Source of the DNA: Glaciecola siphonariae
Lineage (GTDB): Bacteria > Pseudomonadota > Gammaproteobacteria > Enterobacterales > Alteromonadaceae
NCBI RefSeq assembly: GCF_042652645.1
Contig: NZ_JBHSGU010000002.1
Coordinates: 1,674,001-1,738,000 of the forward strand
Direction of reading: 5' to 3'
DNA: 64,000 nt
The notes beneath the pieces were generated by a model. It made no database searches and was not told the origin of the DNA. It saw only the letters and a list, made by a program, of their open reading frames with translations. Shown here piece after piece: positions 50,452-59,987 of this stretch; position 1 is the first letter of the stretch; every line of letters starts with the position of its first letter. Position numbers and translations under genes: made by a program.

Positions 50452-51681
50452 CTAAAACTCGCCTTTAAACCAACTTTGTATGCGTTTTAACACGCTCTCT
50501 TCGCCACTCTTTGGTAGCGCTTTTTTATTATTAGAATTTTGTTTTCCATATTGTAAAAGACCAACGGCCGTTGCGTAACTTGGATCGTCAACGTACTCAG
50601 CTAGACCTTTAACAGAATGCGGTTTCCCTACTCTTACTGGCATTTGAAACACTTCTTCTGCAAACTCGACTGCCCCTTCCATTTTGGCAGTACCACCGGT
50701 TAGTACTAAGCCAGCGGCGATTTGATCTTCTAATCCGCTGGCTTTAATTTGTTCATAAGCAATCTCTAAGAGCTCATGATATCGAGGCTCAATGACCTCT
50801 GCTAATGTGTGTCGCGACATCGCTCGAGACGGTCGACCGCCTACGCTTGGCACCTCTATGGTTTCTTCCATGCTCACCATGTCTTTTAATGCACAGGCGT
50901 AATTGACTTTGATTTGTTCAGCATTATTCATTGGCGTGCGGAATATCTTCGCAATATCGCCTGTGATTTGATTCCCCCCTAAGGGAATAACCGCTGTATG
51001 ACGAATTGCGCCATCAGTAAATATTACGATATCAATGGTACCGCCGCCGATATCAACCACGCACACACCTAGTTCTTTTTCATCATCGGTGAGCACCGCA
51101 TAGCTCGATGCCAGTGCGCTGAAGATAGTCTGGTCAACTATAAGATCACAATTCTCAATGCATTTCACCATATTTTTTGCCATGTCGTCAGCACAGGTAA
51201 TAATGTGCGCTGCAGCCACCATTCTCACGCCCGACATACCAATAGGATTTTTGATCCCCTCTTGCACATCTATCACAAATTCTTGTGGGAGTACGTGCAG
51301 TAATTTTCGCTCTGCGGCCATCGGCACTGAGCGAGCAGCATGAATAACATTGTCGACGTCGTCTTGAGTCACTTCCTGATTATTGATAGGCACCATGCCA
51401 GTTTCATTTTGGCACTGCACATGTCGACCGCTAATCGACATAAAAACACTTGATACATGACAGTCAGCCATTAGCTCCATTTGCTCTATGGCTGAGCGCA
51501 CAGACTGCACCACAAGATTGAGGTCGTTTACACCGCCTTTTTCCATGCCGCGAGATTTATGTTCGCCCACACCCACAATGCTTATGTCACCTTCAGGCAG
51601 GACTTCACCTACCACTGCTTTTACGGTACTGGTGCCAATATCTAAGCCAACAATGAGTTCTCTTTCTAACGCTTTAGACAC
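50452..51681 (-). CDS. ftsA: Cell division protein FtsA
   Basis: Actin-like protein that tethers FtsZ to the membrane. It has 409 residues. ATPase-fold blocks are VGLDIGTSTVKAVVGE, VVDIGGGTIDIVIF and LTGGTAKMEG. The C-terminal amphipathic helix is RIQSWFKGEF. It follows ftsQ by 14 bases. Confidence 0.98.
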   Translation of the reverse strand: MSKALERELIVGLDIGTSTVKAVVGEVLPEGDISIVGVGEHKSRGMEKGGVNDLNLVVQSVRSAIEQMELMADCHVSSVFMSISGRHVQCQNETGMVPINNQEVTQDDVDNVIHAARSVPMAAERKLLHVLPQEFVIDVQEGIKNPIGMSGVRMVAAAHIITCADDMAKNMVKCIENCDLIVDQTIFSALASSYAVLTDDEKELGVCVVDIGGGTIDIVIFTDGAIRHTAVIPLGGNQITGDIAKIFRTPMNNAEQIKVNYACALKDMVSMEETIEVPSVGGRPSRAMSRHTLAEVIEPRYHELLEIAYEQIKASGLEDQIAAGLVLTGGTAKMEGAVEFAEEVFQMPVRVGKPHSVKGLAEYVDDPSYATAVGLLQYGKQNSNNKKALPKSGEESVLKRIQSWFKGEF

Positions 51682-51695
51682 GCTGAATAACCACC

Positions 51696-52475
51696 TTAAT
51701 TGTTTGTATTGTTATCGGTTTCAGCTTGGGAAATTGGGAAGGCATCTGCCCACCCAACTGCCAAGCCTGTATCATACCGCAAATCAACATAATTTATTGC
51801 TTTTTTTTCTTCTTTTAAAAGCGGATAAACGTCGATAAACCGTTGTAATCTCTTGATATATTCTTGCCTACCTAAATTAAGTGTTATCCCGCTTTGTAAC
51901 TGCACTGTCCAGGCAAACCTCTCACTCAAAACTAACTGCTGAATTTTCTGGCCACTGCTGCGCAGTAGAGCACGCATGTGCTGATATCCGGTGAGTGCAG
52001 TTTTCTCACTCCCACCGGGTCCAAACAGTACTGGTAGCGCAGAGTTTGCAAGCTTTCCATCAAAGCTTTCACCGTACTTGTTTAGCAATAAATCATCGTT
52101 CCAGCGCGCGGCTGCTTGCTGCTCGACTACGTGAATATAAAGGCTACTTGGCCATCGCTTTCTTATCGAAGCGGAATACACCCAAGGTTGGGCCTCTACC
52201 AATTTGTGTACGTCATTTACGTCTATCGCAAAAAAACTGCCTGCGTGCTGCTGTCGAATTAAGCTTTCTAGGCCCTCTACATCAAGCATATTTATCTGAC
52301 CGCTATACACAATGTTTTGCACCGGCAGGCGCTGCTCATCTTGCAGCCACTGATAGCTCAACACGCCGCCCCATACCAATAAACCAAGCACCACTACAAA
52401 CACGCTGAGTCCTACCGGTAGCGATACCTTGTCGGCCTCCATCATATCTACTTGTGTGCTTAGCTCAGTGCTCAT
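51696..52475 (-). CDS. ftsQ: Cell division protein FtsQ
   Basis: Single-pass divisome protein, 259 residues. A membrane helix at about 22–46 precedes the POTRA domain (QNIVYSGQINMLDVEGLESL) and the FtsQ domain. It follows ddlB by two bases. It links FtsA/FtsZ to the wall synthesis machinery. Confidence 0.95.
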   Translation of the reverse strand: MSTELSTQVDMMEADKVSLPVGLSVFVVVLGLLVWGGVLSYQWLQDEQRLPVQNIVYSGQINMLDVEGLESLIRQQHAGSFFAIDVNDVHKLVEAQPWVYSASIRKRWPSSLYIHVVEQQAAARWNDDLLLNKYGESFDGKLANSALPVLFGPGGSEKTALTGYQHMRALLRSSGQKIQQLVLSERFAWTVQLQSGITLNLGRQEYIKRLQRFIDVYPLLKEEKKAINYVDLRYDTGLAVGWADAFPISQAETDNNTNN

Positions 52476-52477
52476 GC

Positions 52478-53425
52478 TTACATGCTCTTTGCCAATATTT
52501 GCAGCACTAATTGCTGAAAACTTATGTCAGCTTGTTTCGCCGCTTTTGGTACTAAAGACTTTTTCGTCATGCCCGGTACGGTATTAGACTCAAGCAAATA
52601 AAACGTCCCGTCTTGATGACGCATCACGTCGACTCTGCCCCACCCTTTCCCAGAGAGCGCTTCAAAAGCGGTCAGGGCAAGGCGTCCTAACTCAGACTCT
52701 TGAGCAAGGGGCAGACCTGAAGGGCAGAAGTACTCGGTGGTGTCGGTTTTATATTTCGCATCATAGTCATAAAATACGTGTGGCGACGTCATTCTAATAG
52801 AGGGAAGCGCCTTGCCATCAAGTATGGCAACGGTATATTCAGGGCCATCGATATAGGCCTCAACCAACACATTATCATCATAAACAAAGGCATTTTCGAT
52901 AGCGCTGGCGAGGCTCTTTGCATCACTGGCTTTTGCCATGCCCACGCTAGAGCCCTCATGAGAAGGCTTTACCATGACTACCCCACCTAAGTCTTTTAGG
53001 ATGTGCTCACACTCATTGGCATTAAAACTTTGCTTGTCGAACACGCGATACTCAGCAGTGGGCAGATTACGCGCAGACCATACGAGTTTACTTAATACCT
53101 TATCCATCGCCAGTGCAGAGCCCAAAACGCCGGTACCCGTATAGGGAACACCCAACTGCTCGAGAGCTCCTTGCATTACGCCGTCCTCACCGCCTCGACC
53201 ATGCAAAATAATAAACGCACGGTCAAACTTTTCACTCACCAACTCATATACTGAACGCTCAGAAGGGTCGAAAGGATGTGCATTAACGCCAGCGTCAAGC
53301 AGTGCCTCGAGCACAGCATATCCAGACGCAAGACTCACTTCTCGCTCAGCAGACTCGCCGCCCAACAAAACGGCCACTTTGCCGAAAGCCTCAGGTGAGG
53401 GTAAGGACAAATCGTGAGCACTCAT
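52478..53425 (-). CDS. ddlB: D-alanine–D-alanine ligase
   Basis: ATP-grasp ligase, 315 residues. VAVLLGGESAEREVSLASG at the N-terminus, MVKPSHEGSSVGM in the middle and the ATP/metal end LLESNTVPGMTKKSL are all present. It supplies D-Ala-D-Ala to MurF. It overlaps murC by four bases. Confidence 0.97.
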   Translation of the reverse strand: MSAHDLSLPSPEAFGKVAVLLGGESAEREVSLASGYAVLEALLDAGVNAHPFDPSERSVYELVSEKFDRAFIILHGRGGEDGVMQGALEQLGVPYTGTGVLGSALAMDKVLSKLVWSARNLPTAEYRVFDKQSFNANECEHILKDLGGVVMVKPSHEGSSVGMAKASDAKSLASAIENAFVYDDNVLVEAYIDGPEYTVAILDGKALPSIRMTSPHVFYDYDAKYKTDTTEYFCPSGLPLAQESELGRLALTAFEALSGKGWGRVDVMRHQDGTFYLLESNTVPGMTKKSLVPKAAKQADISFQQLVLQILAKSM

Positions 53426-54903
53426 ATCGCCTCCTCATGACGGCCCGCCATCTTACTTGCGCTGCATTCAATGTTTGCAAGCGTTTGAGCTAAATTTCCA
53501 ATATTCCCGGCCCCTTGCATAAACACAACATCATCGGCTTGCAAAATGTCGGGCAGCACGTCAAAAAGCTTATCTGGGCTACCGATAAATACCGGGTCTA
53601 CTTTACCGCGCTGACGAATTGAACGACACAAGGACTTACTATCGATTCCGTCAATCGGCGCTTCGCTCGCAGCATAAATGTCGAGCAATAACAGAGCATC
53701 TACCTGCGAGAGCACTTCTACAAATTCTTCATATAGGTCGCGCGTGCGGCTATAGCGATGAGGTTGGTATACCATCACCAAGCGTTTGTCGGGCCAGTTG
53801 CTGCGCGCCGCGGCAATCGTCATCGCCACTTCGGTCGGGTGATGACCATAATCGTCCATCAGAGTAATGTTCAGCGGCGCAGAATCTTGTCCGGCGTGCA
53901 CATCAAAATCTCCCAAATGTTGAAAGCGTCGCCCAATACCACCGAAGCTTTTCAGCGCAGCGAGTACATCAACATCGCTGATACCCTCATCGCTTGCCAC
54001 TGCAATAGCGGCACTTGCATTTAAGACGTTATGCACACCGGTTAAATTGAGCACAACATCGAGCGGGTTTTGATTCGGACGGGTAAGCGTAAAGGCACTG
54101 CGATTAATACCATATTCAATGTTCGAAATAACAAAGTCATTATGCGCTTGCTGTCCATAGGTAACGTACTTTCTCTCTATGCTGGGCAACAGTTCCATAA
54201 TGACAGGGTCATCCCCGCACAGCACTGCTAAACCGTAAAAAGGCAAATTGTGCAGAAATTCAATATAGGCTTGCTGCATGCGCAAAAAATCACCCTCATA
54301 AGCCTCTAAATGATCGGGCTCTATGTTGGTAACCACCGATACGGTAGGCTGCAAATGCAAAAACGATGCGTCTGATTCATCGGCTTCGGCAATTAAGTAC
54401 TTGCTAGCGCCGAGTTTAGCGTTGGTTCCAGCGCTATTGAGCAAACCACCAATAACAAAGGTAGGGTCAAGTTGAGCTTGCGAATAAATCGTCGCGAGCA
54501 AACTTGTGGTCGTTGTTTTACCATGCGTACCTGCAATGGCGATGCCGTATCGAAAGCGCATCAATTCGGCCAGCATTTGCGCGCGTCGTATTATGGGAAT
54601 CCGGCGCTCAGTCGCCTCCAAAAGCTCAGGATTGCTCGGCTTTATTGCGCTCGATACCACAAGCAAATCCGTTTTTTGTACATGGTGCTTTTCATGGCCA
54701 AAAAAGATATGCGCGCCAAGATTCGATAAACGTGTCGTCATGCTGCTTGTATGCATATCTGAGCCGCTTACCTGATAGCCCAAATTAATCATTACCTCGG
54801 CTATCCCGCCCATCCCTGCACCACCAATACCCACAAAATGGATGCGATCAACCGAGCGCATCTTGTGGTGGTCAGTAGGTAGAGAAGACTTAGTCTTGCT
54901 CAT
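53422..54903 (-). CDS. murC: UDP-N-acetylmuramate–L-alanine ligase
   Basis: Adds L-alanine to UDP-MurNAc. It has 493 residues. The N-terminal GIGGAGMGGIAEV and the ATP loop AGTHGKTTTTS are intact. It overlaps murG by 14 bases and ddlB by four. Confidence 0.97.
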   Translation of the reverse strand: MSKTKSSLPTDHHKMRSVDRIHFVGIGGAGMGGIAEVMINLGYQVSGSDMHTSSMTTRLSNLGAHIFFGHEKHHVQKTDLLVVSSAIKPSNPELLEATERRIPIIRRAQMLAELMRFRYGIAIAGTHGKTTTTSLLATIYSQAQLDPTFVIGGLLNSAGTNAKLGASKYLIAEADESDASFLHLQPTVSVVTNIEPDHLEAYEGDFLRMQQAYIEFLHNLPFYGLAVLCGDDPVIMELLPSIERKYVTYGQQAHNDFVISNIEYGINRSAFTLTRPNQNPLDVVLNLTGVHNVLNASAAIAVASDEGISDVDVLAALKSFGGIGRRFQHLGDFDVHAGQDSAPLNITLMDDYGHHPTEVAMTIAAARSNWPDKRLVMVYQPHRYSRTRDLYEEFVEVLSQVDALLLLDIYAASEAPIDGIDSKSLCRSIRQRGKVDPVFIGSPDKLFDVLPDILQADDVVFMQGAGNIGNLAQTLANIECSASKMAGRHEEAI

Positions 54904-56131
54904 TGGTTGTACTCTCTTTTTTATTAATTTTACTGACTTTATTTAGGTCGTTAGCGCTGTTGTTTAAAGCCATCCCATTGCCTATCAGACTTGCACAATA
55001 GTCGGCCACATCGCGCGTCGCATTCATTTGCGCGAGCGATTTGGCTTTTCTCGCTATTTCGTATCTAACGCTAGGTTCTGCGACAAGTCGATGTAAATGC
55101 ACTGGCAGTTGTTCGGCTAAGTCGTGTTGCTGAATTAAAATCGCTGCGCCCTGCTCTGATAAATTTTGTGCGTTGAACGTTTGATGGTCGTCTACGGCAA
55201 TCGGCAGGGGCACAAAAACGGCGACTCGTCCTGCGGCAGACACCTCCGCAACGGTTAATGCACCGGCTCGGCAAATCACAATATCGGCCCACGCATAAGC
55301 GCTTTCGACCTTGTCGATAAATTCACTTACCCTCACTTGAACACCGGCTTCAGATGCATTGCCGGCTGATGCAAAGTCTTCTGTGTCTTTAAGCAGTGGC
55401 TGCGCAAACAGAGCCTGATAAGCCTCTTTTACAGGCTCAGCTTTGCCTTTACCGCTCTGGTGCCATACGTTTAATACCTTAGCCGATGAGATATCCTTAA
55501 GCACTTTGGGGACAATTTGATTGAGCGCCAAAGCCCCAAGACTGCCGCCAACAATGAGTATATTGATTGCTTCGCATTTGTCGTTTGCATCCGACTGACG
55601 AACTTTTTCTGGAATATCAGCAAACACACGGCGAATTGGATTGCCCACAAACAGCGCAGAGGCAGGTGCTTTGTTGTGATCACGATTGATTTGCATGTTA
55701 AAACCGCACAAAACCAACGCTGCCAATTTTGATAAATAGCGATTAGTTAAACCAAATATCGCATTTTGCTCATGCAGGACTAAAGGAATACCCAAGGTGT
55801 AAGCGGCAATCGCACCAGGGCCGCTGGCATACCCGCCCATTCCCAGCACCACTTTTGGCTTGAGCTTTTTTAGTAATCTACGGCTCGCGATAACTGCTTT
55901 TACTAGTTTAAAGGGCGTCATTAACTTGTGCGTAAGGCCTTTGCCCCGAACACCAGCAATGTCAATAAAGTGTATGGGGTAGCCGTACTTAGGTACCGTA
56001 GCCGCTTCCATTTTGTCGGCGGTGCCAAACCAATTTACCGTCCAGCCTCGCGAACTCAGTTCATCTGCGACTGCCAAGCCCGGGAATACGTGACCACCAG
56101 TGCCGCCAGCCATAATCACAATGCTAGACAT
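54890..56131 (-). CDS. murG: Undecaprenyldiphospho-muramoylpentapeptide GlcNAc transferase
   Basis: Makes lipid II from lipid I at the inner face of the membrane. It has about 413 residues, longer than the usual 355, with a hydrophilic insertion around FASAGNASEAGVQVRV and a polar C-terminal tail. MAGGTGGHVFPGLAVA and the donor motif VICRAGALTVAE are intact. The start at 56131 has GGAG upstream and overlaps ftsW by eight bases. Confidence 0.95.
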   Translation of the reverse strand: MSSIVIMAGGTGGHVFPGLAVADELSSRGWTVNWFGTADKMEAATVPKYGYPIHFIDIAGVRGKGLTHKLMTPFKLVKAVIASRRLLKKLKPKVVLGMGGYASGPGAIAAYTLGIPLVLHEQNAIFGLTNRYLSKLAALVLCGFNMQINRDHNKAPASALFVGNPIRRVFADIPEKVRQSDANDKCEAINILIVGGSLGALALNQIVPKVLKDISSAKVLNVWHQSGKGKAEPVKEAYQALFAQPLLKDTEDFASAGNASEAGVQVRVSEFIDKVESAYAWADIVICRAGALTVAEVSAAGRVAVFVPLPIAVDDHQTFNAQNLSEQGAAILIQQHDLAEQLPVHLHRLVAEPSVRYEIARKAKSLAQMNATRDVADYCASLIGNGMALNNSANDLNKVSKINKKESTTNEQD

Positions 56132-57458
56132 GAGCCAAGTCTCCGTCATCATCGTCATATGCAACGGTACTGTTATTCATGCCATCGGTTTTGGCTTTGC
56201 TTGTCGCTTTGGTTTTAGGTGTGGCCTTAGATTTTAATTGGGATGGCGACCGAGATTTAGACTTAACAGCAGCGCGTTTTTTACTTCGAGTAATCGCCTG
56301 CACACCATCTACTCGCATTTCAAAATCAATGCGAATTAACAAGGCCACCGCGATACTCATTATAATCAAAGACGAACCGCCAAAACTAACAAGTGGCAAA
56401 GTAAGGCCTTTGGTGGGCAATACGCCTGAACTAGCGCCAATATTGACCGCTGTTTGAAAACTAAACCAAACGCCGATGCTATAAGCGATAAATCCGTCAA
56501 ATGGTCGTTCATTGGCAAGGGCTTTACTGCCAATTTGAAGCGCAATTACCACCATTAATAAAATTAAAAGCAGTACGCTTAATACGCCTGCAAAGCCAAG
56601 CTCCTCTGCCAGTATGGCTACGATAAAATCGGTATGTGCTTCAGGTAAAAATTCAAGTTTTTGCACGCTGTTGCCCAAGCCTTGTCCAAACCATGAGCCA
56701 CGGCCATAAGCCATTAAAGACTGCGTAAGTTGATAACCTGTGCCAAACGGATCAGCCCAAGGGTCCATAAACGCCGTAATGCGCTTCATCCGATATTCTG
56801 AAAAAACAATCAGTGCCACCACAGCAGCTAATCCGGTAAAGGCAAGCGCGAAAAACTGCCATAGTTTAGCACCAGCCAAAAACAACAAGGTCATTGTGGT
56901 GGCAAACATCACAATCACCGTGCCTAAATCGGGCTGAAATAACAGTAAGGTCGCCAATAAAAACAACACTACCAAAGGCTTTGCAAAGCCGAAAACGTTA
57001 TCAGTGACTTGTTCATAGCGGCGCACCAAGTATCCGGCTAAATAACAAAAGAAAAACAGTTTTGCAGGTTCGGCTGCCTGCACCGTAATCGGCCCGACAA
57101 CTATCCAGCGCGTAGACCCGTTCACAGTGCGCCCTATAATGAGCACCGCCACCAATAATCCCACCGCAACAAACAATAAATAAGGGTTGGCTATTCGCCA
57201 AAACTGCATTGGAATATTCAGCACAATCATGGCAGCGCTCAGCGCAATAAGAATATACACACCGTGACGCATAGCAAAATGAAAAGGGTTGTCGTGCAGG
57301 CGTTCGGCGATGGGCATTGAGGCGGAGGTAACAATAACAAAGCCGATAGAAAATAGCGCGACGGCAATAAGTACTAGCGCCAAATTGTAAGGCCTGGGCG
57401 TTTGATTATCGTGTTTCGCTGAAAACAGCTCTGCAAGCTTTGATGCTGATTCGCTCAT
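56124..57458 (-). CDS. ftsW: Peptidoglycan polymerase FtsW
   Basis: SEDS glycosyltransferase of septal wall synthesis, 444 residues and about ten membrane helices. FGGSSLIIMSIAVALLIRID near the end and EELGFAG are typical. A basic Lys/Ser/Thr-rich tail of about 50 residues after the last helix is followed by an acidic end (YDDDDGDLAHV), an unusual extension. Confidence 0.95.
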   Translation of the reverse strand: MSESASKLAELFSAKHDNQTPRPYNLALVLIAVALFSIGFVIVTSASMPIAERLHDNPFHFAMRHGVYILIALSAAMIVLNIPMQFWRIANPYLLFVAVGLLVAVLIIGRTVNGSTRWIVVGPITVQAAEPAKLFFFCYLAGYLVRRYEQVTDNVFGFAKPLVVLFLLATLLLFQPDLGTVIVMFATTMTLLFLAGAKLWQFFALAFTGLAAVVALIVFSEYRMKRITAFMDPWADPFGTGYQLTQSLMAYGRGSWFGQGLGNSVQKLEFLPEAHTDFIVAILAEELGFAGVLSVLLLILLMVVIALQIGSKALANERPFDGFIAYSIGVWFSFQTAVNIGASSGVLPTKGLTLPLVSFGGSSLIIMSIAVALLIRIDFEMRVDGVQAITRSKKRAAVKSKSRSPSQLKSKATPKTKATSKAKTDGMNNSTVAYDDDDGDLAHV

Positions 57459-58900
57459 GCCGCTGCCCTCATGACTGCTTGCTTAAAGCGCTCCCCACGC
57501 TCTTGATAGTTAGCAAACATATCAATACTTGCGCACGCGGGCGACAGCAGTATGGCGGTTTGTAATGCAGGAGCTTGGGCGGATGCTTGCTGATCATTCG
57601 CGCCCAGATTAGGCTCCAATTCAAAGGCCAGTTTAAATGCCAGCGCAACGGCTTGTTCAATGCTGGCAACTTGATACACATCATCATGCAAATTTAAGAA
57701 TTTTGCAGCATCTTTGCCAAACACAATGACCGCAAAAACACTTTGTCGCATAAGCGGTTCAAGTACGCTTAAATCACTGCCTTTTGCATCACCACCGGCA
57801 ATTAATATGGTGCGCCAATTTAGACGCCGCGCGCAATTTAATGCCGCAATGCATGCACCTGTATTTGTGGCCTTTGAATCATTAATGGCGACAATATTGC
57901 GCCAGTTTCCAATCCATTCAAATCTATGTGCTAGGCCTTTGTATCGAATTAAGCTTTGTACAGCAGGCTGTAATGGCAACGCTAAACATTCATGAATTGC
58001 CAGCACAAACTGCATGTTCATCATAAGGTGTTCAAGCGCTAAGGGCAGTTCATCTGAGGCCAGCAGCAACTCATCATTGCGCTTAATTCCTTGGCTGTCT
58101 TGCCGGTAAGCGCTTATGTTTGCGCAAAGTGAATGAGGTAATTCACACTCATTTAAGGCTACCGAGCAAGTAACCTTTGATAGCTCATCATGCGGGATCG
58201 TGTGCGCATCGCCTGAATTAACAACTAGCTTTGCACTATGAGCAAAGATGCGCTGCTTGGCCTTTGTGTAGTTTGCAAAGCTTTGATGACGGTCGATATG
58301 GTCTTCGGTAATGTTGAGAATGCAGCCTACTTTAAGCGGCAAAGCTTGCGTTATCTCTAACTGAAAGCTCGATAATTCAAGCACAATATAATCGGCTTGC
58401 TGGCCTAACAAATCGAGCGCCCCAGTACCAAAATTACCGCCTACTAATACTTTGTGGCCGGCTGCACTTAAGGTTTTATCAAGCATGTCAACGACAGTGC
58501 TCTTTCCATTTGAGCCCGTAACGCCAATACAGGGGACACGGTTGTACTGTGCAAAAATATCTAAATCGCTCAGTACGTTTGCACAATATCGAATCGGCGC
58601 AATTGCCGGATGATTTGGATTTACACCCGGACTGAGTACCACATAGTCATATTCTTCTAAGCGGCTATGCTCGTCCAACAAATAAGTGCCTAAAAAACCG
58701 GTATCTGGTGCGCTCGAAGGCGCCATGTTTAGCTGCGCTTTTAGCATATTTGCATCGATAGGGTGTTTGTCAAAAGCATGCACGTTTGCGCCAAGACTTA
58801 GTAAAAAGCGAGCGCATGAACGCCCCGTCACGCCCATACCCACCACCGCAATGGATGCATCGCGATAGCTTGAACGGGTATGAAAGGTGACTTCGCTCAT
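57455..58900 (-). CDS. murD: UDP-MurNAc-L-alanine–D-glutamate ligase
   Basis: Adds D-glutamate. It has 481 residues, longer than the E. coli enzyme (438). VGMGVTGRSCARF, the ATP loop VTGSNGKSTVVDM and NITEDHIDRH are present. It overlaps ftsW by four bases. The extra length is spread over loops near the C-terminus. Confidence 0.95.
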   Translation of the reverse strand: MSEVTFHTRSSYRDASIAVVGMGVTGRSCARFLLSLGANVHAFDKHPIDANMLKAQLNMAPSSAPDTGFLGTYLLDEHSRLEEYDYVVLSPGVNPNHPAIAPIRYCANVLSDLDIFAQYNRVPCIGVTGSNGKSTVVDMLDKTLSAAGHKVLVGGNFGTGALDLLGQQADYIVLELSSFQLEITQALPLKVGCILNITEDHIDRHQSFANYTKAKQRIFAHSAKLVVNSGDAHTIPHDELSKVTCSVALNECELPHSLCANISAYRQDSQGIKRNDELLLASDELPLALEHLMMNMQFVLAIHECLALPLQPAVQSLIRYKGLAHRFEWIGNWRNIVAINDSKATNTGACIAALNCARRLNWRTILIAGGDAKGSDLSVLEPLMRQSVFAVIVFGKDAAKFLNLHDDVYQVASIEQAVALAFKLAFELEPNLGANDQQASAQAPALQTAILLSPACASIDMFANYQERGERFKQAVMRAAA

Positions 58901-58904
58901 ATCA

Positions 58905-59987
58905 TTACCTTAGTTTCAAGGTAGCAAGCCCTATAAGGACTAAAATCAAAGAAATAATCCAAAAGCGCACGATAACGCGAGGCTCAGGCCAACCTTTTAG
59001 CTCGTAGTGGTGGTGAATCGGTGCCATACGGAAAATGCGTTTTCCGCGTAACTTAAAGCTGCCCACCTGCAAAATAACCGAAAGGGTTTCTGCGACAAAA
59101 ATTCCGCCCATAATAATGAGGACAATCTCTTGTCGTACCAAAACCGCTAGCACACCAAGTGTCGCGCCAAGCGCCAATGAGCCAACATCTCCCATAAATA
59201 CTTGCGCCGGATAGGTGTTAAACCATAAAAAGCCTAAGCCCGCGCCTACAATTGCGGTGCACACAATCACCAGCTCACCGGTCAACGGGATAAAGGGAAT
59301 ATTTAAATAGTCAGAAAAATTTGCATTACCAGTAACATAAGCAAATATTGCAAAGGCACCCGCTACCAATATGGTCGGCACAATGGCAAGACCATCTAGG
59401 CCGTCAGTGAGATTCACTGCATTGCTCGTGCCCACAATGGCAAAATAAGCAATCACAATGTATAGCGCGCCTAACTGCGGCAGTACGTCTTTGAAAAACG
59501 GCACAATGAGAGAGGTTTCTTGGGGCAAACTCGCGGTGTAATACAAATAAAATGCAACAACAATGGCAATAGCCGATTGCCAAAAGTACTTCCATCTCGC
59601 AATAAGACCTTTAGGGTCTTTGCGCACCACCTTTCGATAGTCGTCTACAAAACCCAAAATCCCGAAGGTCAGCACAACAAATAAAGTGACTTGTACATAG
59701 CGATTAGATAAATCAGCCCATAACAAGCAGCTAGTTAAAATAGCGGCTAAGATGAGTACACCGCCCATCGTCGGCGTGCCCGATTTTGATAAATGACTCT
59801 GCGGTCCATCATTCCTAACCGTCTGACCAATTTGCATGCGTTGCAACCAGCGTATCATCGTAGGGCCAATAAAAATGGCGATAAGAAGCGCTGTAAGCGT
59901 ACTTAAAATCGCGCGCAGGGTAAGATAGGAAAATACGTTAAACGCGCTTTCAAATTGCGTTAGCCATTCGGCTAGCCAAATTAGCAT
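58905..59987 (-). CDS. mraY: Phospho-MurNAc-pentapeptide translocase
   Basis: Makes lipid I. It has 360 residues and ten membrane helices. The motifs FGFVDD-equivalent GILGFVDDYRK, NLTDGLDGLA and APIHHHYELKGW are intact. The ATG overlaps the murF stop by seven bases with AGGAG upstream. Confidence 0.98.
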   Translation of the reverse strand: MLIWLAEWLTQFESAFNVFSYLTLRAILSTLTALLIAIFIGPTMIRWLQRMQIGQTVRNDGPQSHLSKSGTPTMGGVLILAAILTSCLLWADLSNRYVQVTLFVVLTFGILGFVDDYRKVVRKDPKGLIARWKYFWQSAIAIVVAFYLYYTASLPQETSLIVPFFKDVLPQLGALYIVIAYFAIVGTSNAVNLTDGLDGLAIVPTILVAGAFAIFAYVTGNANFSDYLNIPFIPLTGELVIVCTAIVGAGLGFLWFNTYPAQVFMGDVGSLALGATLGVLAVLVRQEIVLIIMGGIFVAETLSVILQVGSFKLRGKRIFRMAPIHHHYELKGWPEPRVIVRFWIISLILVLIGLATLKLR